Below, in pieces: positions 50,997 through 55,925 of a stretch of DNA of 55,925 nt (within the stretch, counting starts at the first letter, position 1; every line of letters starts with the position of its first letter). Location of the stretch: the NCBI GenBank assembly GCA_964557845.1, contig CAZLBV010000033.1, positions 1-55,925 on the forward strand, in the 5' to 3' direction. Position numbers and translations under genes: made by a program. A model generated the notes under the pieces. It worked only from the letters and a program-made list of their open reading frames with translations, did not search any database and was not told the DNA's origin. This DNA comes from CAZLBV01 sp964557845. GTDB taxonomy: Bacteria > Acidobacteriota > Aminicenantia > Aminicenantales > Aminicenantaceae.

Positions 50997-53372
50997 ATGA
51001 AAAAATCGTTTTTTCTAATTTTTATGGTATTTTTCCCCCTGTTGCTTTGGGGGCAGGATGTTGTTGAGAAGATTGAAATCGTTGGTAATGATAGAGTGTC
51101 GAATGAAACCATCGAGTATTATATAACTGTCAGGCCGGGGGATTACTATAGCCGGGAACAACTCATTAGAGATTTTAAGGTGTTATGGTCCACAGGTTTT
51201 TTTTCTGATATTAAAATAGAGGAAGCTGTGGGGCAAAGTGGTAAAATCGTCAAGATCATAGTCGAAGAAAATCCCGTTATCAAAGATATCGTTTATAAAA
51301 CCGGAAAAAAGGTAAAGGAAGACGATATCGTCAATAGATTAAAAGAAGAAGATTCTTATATTATGCCCTATTCTTATTACAGCCCCTATAGAATACAAAA
51401 AATAAAAGAAACGATTCTTGATCTTATGGCTGAAAAAGGATTGGCATCAGCGAAAGTGGAGGAAGAAGTAAACCGTGAGGGTAAGAATGAATTAGAGATT
51501 GTTATTAAAATAGATGAGGGGCCCAAAGTTAGAGTAGGAGAGATCGAGTTTGAAGGGCCCACAAAATTAGCCCCTTCGCTGCTGAAAAGGGCTTTTACGG
51601 AAAACCGGAAACACGGATTTCTGTCCTGGATATTAGGAAAAGATACTTATAAGGAAAACAAATTATCAGAGGATCTGAACAACCTAAAAGCTATTCTTCA
51701 AGAAAATGGATACATGGAATCCAGCATCGGGGAGCCAAAGGTCGTTGAGATAACGAAGCGGTCGATACTTTTTAAGAAGCAGACAATGAAAAAATTGATC
51801 ATTCCTATCAATCCAGGAGTACGATACAGCTTTGGTGAGGTGAAAGTCGAAGGAAACAAAATTTTCAGCACCGAAGGTTTGCTCAACATGGTCCCTTATG
51901 AACAGGATAAAATGTACAGCACAGATGTCCGGGAGAAAGCGGTTGAGAAAATAGGTGAGCTTTACCGGAATTATGGTTATTTGTATGTTCAGATCATTCC
52001 GGTTGAAAACCTTGATCCTGTAAACAAAAAGGTCAACCTGACTTTTAATATATATGAAGGTGAAATTGTTTATCTTAATCGGCTTGAATTCAAGGGAAAT
52101 ACATTTACCAAGGATAAAGTGATCCGGAGGGAGATGCTGCTAAGCGAAGGAGACAGATTGAGTTTAGCCTTGTTTAAAGATAGTATCCTCCGTATGAAAC
52201 AATTGGGTTTGGTGGAAGTGGAAGAAGAACCGAAATTCGAACAGGAACCGGGTGATCCAACCAAGATGAATGTTACCCTAAATGTCACTGAACTCCAGAG
52301 GAATAATATTCAATTCACGGCCGGATACAGCGGATATCAGGGAACCTTTGTTGCTCTTAGTTATTCCACCGTGAATTTTTTAGGAGCAGGTGAAAATCTG
52401 GAGTTAATGCTTCAATACGGAAAACGAATAAAGAACTATTCTTTCGGATTCACTGAGCCATGGCTGTTTGATCTGCCCATTAATGCCGGATTCAGTATCC
52501 ATAACAGGTACATGTATTATCCTTATTTGTTCACTCAGAAATCAAAAGGAGTGAATTTTCATATCGCGGGCAGGCTTTTCCGTTATTGGAGAGCCAGCTT
52601 TAACTATGGTTTTGAGTATCTGGATATCGGTGCAGCAGAGGAAGAAGATGATGATTATTATCCCTATAGCCCGTATTACGGAGGCTATGGTGGTTATGGG
52701 GGATATGGGGGATATGGCGGGTATTCTCCCTACTATTATGGAGGGGGGTATACCTATGGAAATTACAATATCAGCAGTTTTACTCCTTCCATCTACCGCA
52801 ATACAGTAGATAGTCCCCTTACCCCATCCCAAGGAACGCTGTATTTGGTTTCATGCAAAGTTGCGGGCGGTATACTCGGGGGAGATATAAGCTTGATCAA
52901 ACCTCGAGTTGAGTGGACTTACTATCAGCCGGTTATTAAAAATCAATCATTTGGCTTGCATATTGAGTACCAGCTGACCAAACCGCTTAAGGGATCAGAT
53001 GTTCCCTTTTGGGAAAGGTATTATCTCGGCGGAGAACAGTCCATAAGGGGATATGATATTTATACTATAGGTCCCCGGAGTGAATCCGGCTACAATTTGG
53101 GAGGGGAGAAATCACTGGTTTTTAATGCGGAATACATAATGCCTATAGGAGGCCCTCTATATGCGATTCTATTCTTTGATGCTGGAAATGCATTCGCACG
53201 GGAAGAAAAGGTATCATTGAGAAATTTGTATTCCTCAGCTGGTTTAGAGATGAGAGTATTTGTCCCGGCGATACGTGTTCCTTTTAGATTGATTTTTGCA
53301 TATAATAGTCACATAATTCGAGAAGGCGATACGAATTTTGCTTTCCGTTTTGCTATTGGTACAACATTTTAA
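50997..53372 (+). CDS. bamA: Outer membrane assembly factor BamA with Gly-Tyr-rich loop insertion
   Basis: 791 residues from ATG 50997, with AAGGA seven bases upstream; an ATG at 50976 would add seven residues before the signal peptide (MKKSFFLIFMVFFPLLLWG). Five POTRA domains fill residues ~20-430 (repeats such as VEKIEIVGNDRVSNETI, VYLNRLEFKGNTFTKDKVIR). The C-terminal ~360 residues form the 16-strand barrel. The conserved loop-6 motif appears as IRGY in GGEQSIRGYDI. Near residues 548-590 an extracellular-type loop carries a low-complexity insert, EEEDDDYYPYSPYYGGYGG and further GGY repeats. BamA folds outer membrane proteins. The ompH gene follows after 47 bases. Confidence 0.95.
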   Translation: MKKSFFLIFMVFFPLLLWGQDVVEKIEIVGNDRVSNETIEYYITVRPGDYYSREQLIRDFKVLWSTGFFSDIKIEEAVGQSGKIVKIIVEENPVIKDIVYKTGKKVKEDDIVNRLKEEDSYIMPYSYYSPYRIQKIKETILDLMAEKGLASAKVEEEVNREGKNELEIVIKIDEGPKVRVGEIEFEGPTKLAPSLLKRAFTENRKHGFLSWILGKDTYKENKLSEDLNNLKAILQENGYMESSIGEPKVVEITKRSILFKKQTMKKLIIPINPGVRYSFGEVKVEGNKIFSTEGLLNMVPYEQDKMYSTDVREKAVEKIGELYRNYGYLYVQIIPVENLDPVNKKVNLTFNIYEGEIVYLNRLEFKGNTFTKDKVIRREMLLSEGDRLSLALFKDSILRMKQLGLVEVEEEPKFEQEPGDPTKMNVTLNVTELQRNNIQFTAGYSGYQGTFVALSYSTVNFLGAGENLELMLQYGKRIKNYSFGFTEPWLFDLPINAGFSIHNRYMYYPYLFTQKSKGVNFHIAGRLFRYWRASFNYGFEYLDIGAAEEEDDDYYPYSPYYGGYGGYGGYGGYGGYSPYYYGGGYTYGNYNISSFTPSIYRNTVDSPLTPSQGTLYLVSCKVAGGILGGDISLIKPRVEWTYYQPVIKNQSFGLHIEYQLTKPLKGSDVPFWERYYLGGEQSIRGYDIYTIGPRSESGYNLGGEKSLVFNAEYIMPIGGPLYAILFFDAGNAFAREEKVSLRNLYSSAGLEMRVFVPAIRVPFRLIFAYNSHIIREGDTNFAFRFAIGTTF

Positions 53373-53419
53373 ATTTTAAAAGCAATTCTCAATATCAAAA
53401 CCTATAAAGGAGGAATAAG

Positions 53420-53953
53420 ATGAGAAGAAGCAGCAAGAAGATATTTTTGTTTATACTTTGCACTGCAGCCTTGGTGCAGTTGGGACTGGCACAGCAAGTG
53501 ATTAAGATCGGAGTGGTTGATTCCCAAAAAGTTCTGGAAAATTCTATTGAGGGTAAAAGAATAATGGCCCAATTGGAAGAAAAGGACAAACAGAACCGGG
53601 ATGCTTTGACCAAAATGGATGATGAGATCAGAAGACTGGAAACCAAACTAAGTACTCAGCGCTTGACTCTTACCCAGGAAGCTATGGCCCAATTGAGCAG
53701 TGATATTGAAAGGAAAAGGACAGAAAGAAAGAGGTATACAGAAGACACTTATACAGAAATGCAGGAACTAACCGGCAGGCTTTTTAATAGGATCCAGAGT
53801 GAATTAATGCCTATTATCGAACAGATCGGTAAAGAAAAAAACGTTGATATTATTTTTGATCTAGCCAGGAGTGGCGCAATCTATTACAATCCGACAATCG
53901 ATCTTACTCAAGATGTTATTACCGCCTACGATGCCTCAAAAGCAGCAAAATAA
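53420..53953 (+). CDS. OmpH/Skp-family periplasmic chaperone
   Basis: 177 residues with a signal peptide (SSKKIFLFILCTAALVQLGLA). The mature part begins IKIGVVDSQKVLENSIEGK, the family start, followed by a long coiled coil (EEKDKQNRDALTKMDDEIRR) and a C-terminal strand KNVDIIFDLARSGAIYY. Skp-like proteins hold unfolded outer membrane proteins for BamA; the gene sits directly after bamA, the usual order. AAAGGAGG precedes the ATG. Its end overlaps the fabZ start by 23 bases. Confidence 0.9.
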   Translation: MRRSSKKIFLFILCTAALVQLGLAQQVIKIGVVDSQKVLENSIEGKRIMAQLEEKDKQNRDALTKMDDEIRRLETKLSTQRLTLTQEAMAQLSSDIERKRTERKRYTEDTYTEMQELTGRLFNRIQSELMPIIEQIGKEKNVDIIFDLARSGAIYYNPTIDLTQDVITAYDASKAAK

Positions 53954-54413
53954 AAAAGGTTTATTCGATATAGAAAAAATCCAGGGGATGCTTCCCCATC
54001 GCTATCCCTTCCTGTTGATAGACAGAATATTGGATATGGAGAAGGGAAAATCCATCGTTGCTATCAAAAATGTCACCTGTAATGAATCTTTTTTTCAAGG
54101 GCATTTTCCGAAATTCAAGGTAATGCCGGGTGTGTTGATAATCGAAGGGATAGCCCAGACAGGTGGGGTGCTCCTTTACAATTCTATTCCTGACCCGGAT
54201 AAAAAACTTGTTTTTCTAAGCAAAGTGGATAATGCCAAATTTAGAAAACCTGTGATTCCCGGGGACCAGCTCCGTTTTGAGGTCGAGTTCATTAAGCTAA
54301 AGAAAAAATTCATCCAGATCAAAGGAAAGGCCCTGGTGGATAACGAAATAGTGGTGGAATGCGATATCATTGCTACTCCTATGGATATAGAGGAGCTGTA
54401 TGCCCAAGGATGA
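53931..54413 (+). CDS. fabZ: 3-hydroxyacyl-[ACP] dehydratase
   Basis: 160 residues from ATG 53931; an upstream ATG at 53871 would add 20 residues from the other frame of ompH and is unlikely. The motifs LPHRYPFLLIDRIL, FFQGHFPKFKVMPGVLIIEGIAQ (catalytic His and Glu) and NAKFRKPVIPGDQL are those of FabZ. It dehydrates 3-hydroxyacyl-ACP in fatty acid synthesis, also supplying LPS acyl chains. There is no clear Shine-Dalgarno; the 23-base overlap with ompH suggests coupling. It overlaps lpxA by 14 bases. Confidence 0.95.
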   Translation: MPQKQQNKKGLFDIEKIQGMLPHRYPFLLIDRILDMEKGKSIVAIKNVTCNESFFQGHFPKFKVMPGVLIIEGIAQTGGVLLYNSIPDPDKKLVFLSKVDNAKFRKPVIPGDQLRFEVEFIKLKKKFIQIKGKALVDNEIVVECDIIATPMDIEELYAQG

Positions 54414-55224
54414 AACGATCATACATCCCCTGGCAACTGTACACCCGGAAGCGCGGTTAGATACAGGGGTCCATATAGGGCCCTATTCTTTAATAGGGGA
54501 AAATGTATCGATCGGAAAAAATACCTGGATCGATGGCCATGTGAGTATTCAGGGTAAAACTTCCATCGGAGCAAACTGCCGTTTTTCACCTTTTTCTTCT
54601 TTGGGGACAGAACCGCAGGATGTCACCTATCAAGGGGAAAAAACTGCCTTGCGCATCGGGGAAGATAATATTTTTCGTGAATTCATTGTGATCAATAGAG
54701 GAACAATGAAAGGCGGTGGAATGACCTCTATCGGTGATCATAATTACTTCATGGCTCATTCTCATGTGGCCCATGACTGTCAGATCGGCAATGAGACTAT
54801 ATTTTTACATGGAGCGACCTTAGGGGGACATGTCATAGTGGAGGACTATGCTACAGTAGGAGCTACTACCGGTGTCCATCAATTTTGCCGGATTGGGAAA
54901 TATGCCTATATAGGCGGTTATTCCGTCATCACTCAAGATATTGTTCCTTTCAGCTTGGTCGTTGGGGGGAGACCTACCCAATTCCTGGGAATAAATGCCG
55001 TCGGTCTCCGGCGCAAGGGTTTTTCACGTGAGAGGTTAAAAGCCATAAAGGAGATATTTGATCTGGTTTTTTATTCAAACCTTAATACCACTCAAGCCCT
55101 GATTAGAATAAAGAATGAACTACCTGCAAGTGACGACAGGGATGAAATATTGAATTTTATTCAGTCGTCAAAACGGGGCTTTGTAAAAAAGGCAAACAGT
55201 AAATGGCAAAACGGATCGGAATGA
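54400..55224 (+). CDS. lpxA: UDP-N-acetylglucosamine acyltransferase
   Basis: 274 residues of left-handed parallel beta-helix: hexapeptide repeats (IHPLATVHPEARLDTGVHIG, GENVSIGKNTWIDGHVSI) and the catalytic His in AHSHVAHDCQIGN. The C-terminal part from GLRRKGFSRERLKAIKEIF is helical, as in LpxA. It makes the first acyl transfer in lipid A synthesis, UDP-GlcNAc to UDP-3-O-acyl-GlcNAc, with acyl-ACP. It overlaps fabZ by 14 bases and lpxI by 22 bases; such a tightly packed fabZ-lpxA-lpxI order is common. Confidence 0.96.
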   Translation: MPKDETIIHPLATVHPEARLDTGVHIGPYSLIGENVSIGKNTWIDGHVSIQGKTSIGANCRFSPFSSLGTEPQDVTYQGEKTALRIGEDNIFREFIVINRGTMKGGGMTSIGDHNYFMAHSHVAHDCQIGNETIFLHGATLGGHVIVEDYATVGATTGVHQFCRIGKYAYIGGYSVITQDIVPFSLVVGGRPTQFLGINAVGLRRKGFSRERLKAIKEIFDLVFYSNLNTTQALIRIKNELPASDDRDEILNFIQSSKRGFVKKANSKWQNGSE

Positions 55225-55925
55225 TCTGTGGTTCGGGCGATATTCCCAAACATCTACTCGTTGAAGCGGAAAAGCAGGGTTATGAGTGTGTAGCTGCCGC
55301 CATTCAGGGGGAACATGATGGTTTTTTGACCGATAGGATTGAAAGATTGGAATGGTTTGACATCGATAAAATACGTGAGATAGCGCTTTTTTTTAAAGAG
55401 AATAAAATAAAAGAGGCGTTTTTTGCCGGGAAGATAGATGTCAGGGTCTTGTTTACACAGAGAAAATTCGGGAAATTATCCCTGGATCTGCTCATGCGGG
55501 GAAAAGATTGGAGCCCAACCAGCATGATTAAAACCGCTATTGAGTATTTTGCGACACAGGGAATAGAGATTATAGACCCAACTCCCTTTTTGTCTGCATG
55601 TTTTTGCCGGGTAGGGGTATTGACAAAAAAATATCCCAACAAACAGGAAGAAGAGGATATCTCTTTTGGTTGGGAAAAAACAAGGATCTTGGCCGATCTG
55701 GACATTGGCCAGACTTTGATCGTAAAAAATAAAATAGTTGTAGCTGTAGAAGGGGCAGAAGGTACAAATGAAACGATACAAAGAGCGGGAGTGCTTACCA
55801 GTGGCGGGTTTGTTGTTATTAAAAGGACCCGGGCCCATCAGGATCCCCGCATCGATCTGCCGGGTGTTGGGCTGGAAACGGTCAAGCGGCTTATTCAGAG
55901 TGGAGGCGGAGTTTTGTGTTTTGAG
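55203..55925 (+). CDS. lpxI: UDP-2,3-diacylglucosamine pyrophosphatase LpxI, 3' end outside window
   Basis: ATG 55203 opens a frame that runs without a stop to the window end (241 codons). The start MAKRIGMICGSGDIPKHLL, AFFAGKIDVRVLF, VAVEGAEGTNETIQRAGVL and AHQDPRIDLPGVGLETVKRL match LpxI (DUF1009), which hydrolyses UDP-2,3-diacylglucosamine to lipid X; it replaces LpxH in many bacteria. It overlaps lpxA by 22 bases. The C-terminus is cut, so only part is seen, but most of the conserved motifs fall inside the window. Confidence 0.93.
   Translation, partial: MAKRIGMICGSGDIPKHLLVEAEKQGYECVAAAIQGEHDGFLTDRIERLEWFDIDKIREIALFFKENKIKEAFFAGKIDVRVLFTQRKFGKLSLDLLMRGKDWSPTSMIKTAIEYFATQGIEIIDPTPFLSACFCRVGVLTKKYPNKQEEEDISFGWEKTRILADLDIGQTLIVKNKIVVAVEGAEGTNETIQRAGVLTSGGFVVIKRTRAHQDPRIDLPGVGLETVKRLIQSGGGVLCFE

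Noticed and set aside
52680..52760. Considered the GGY run as a CRISPR-like or non-coding tandem repeat
   Set aside because: It is in frame within bamA and encodes a low-complexity loop; unit size and context are not CRISPR.

Overview
The window comes from an AT-leaning, double-membraned (LPS-bearing) bacterium with compact, mostly operonic gene order. Outer-membrane genes (bamA, an OmpH/Skp chaperone, fabZ, lpxA, lpxI, a lolCE-type permease with lolD, a TonB receptor) show a Gram-negative envelope. Many-FeS NADH/ferredoxin-type redox subunits, a CoA-transferase and a GH29 fucosidase suggest an anaerobic, fermentative, carbohydrate- or amino-acid-using life. The gene content, including LpxI, S55-domain and DUF885 proteins, resembles Acidobacteriota/Candidatus Aminicenantes. 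That placement is inference; no rRNA or tRNA gene lies in the window to confirm it.

Layout. 1-3476: 3' end of an alpha-L-fucosidase, a pseudopilin-like small protein, an unusual 300-base leader region (29-base direct repeat, possible structured RNA, leader peptide), a DUF350 membrane protein and a transglutaminase-like protein. 3625-9475: omega subunit of RNA polymerase with a long acidic tail, then a minus-strand block (CYTH protein, polyprenyl synthase, TatD nuclease, degenerate DUF885 protein, FabH). 9632-15727: exported protein, serine-palmitoyltransferase-like enzyme, S55-domain protein, secreted beta-propeller. 15935-17605 (minus): EF-P and a galactokinase-like GHMP kinase. 17728-21159: MBL hydrolase, YtcJ-like amidohydrolase, Ca2+/Na+ exchanger.

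21231-31078 is the most striking block: an alanine-dehydrogenase-like protein, NuoE-, NuoF- and FdhA/NuoG-like subunits, NfnA- and NfnB-like flavoproteins and a CoA-transferase, in one direction with short gaps or overlaps. It looks like a composite electron-bifurcating or transhydrogenase complex that combines a NADH-linked diaphorase module with both Nfn subunits. 31104-37600: a short RNase HIII, AlaX-type editing protein, two MacB-type permeases (minus), a pyruvate-kinase C-domain protein, an outer-membrane barrel protein and a pseudouridine synthase. 37649-41785 (minus): a four-gene exported/outer-membrane locus (CPAC-motif membrane peptide, TonB receptor with a Cys-rich plug, tandem-motif membrane protein, HExxH protein) behind a near-consensus promoter, probably for metal or cofactor uptake. 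41886-44321: Lon-like protease. 44479-55925: GNAT-like protein, crotonase, ribH-nusB-lysS, lol genes, bamA, skp, fabZ, lpxA and lpxI (cut by the window end), an envelope biogenesis run.

Calls rest on motifs and protein length read by eye; no database search was run.
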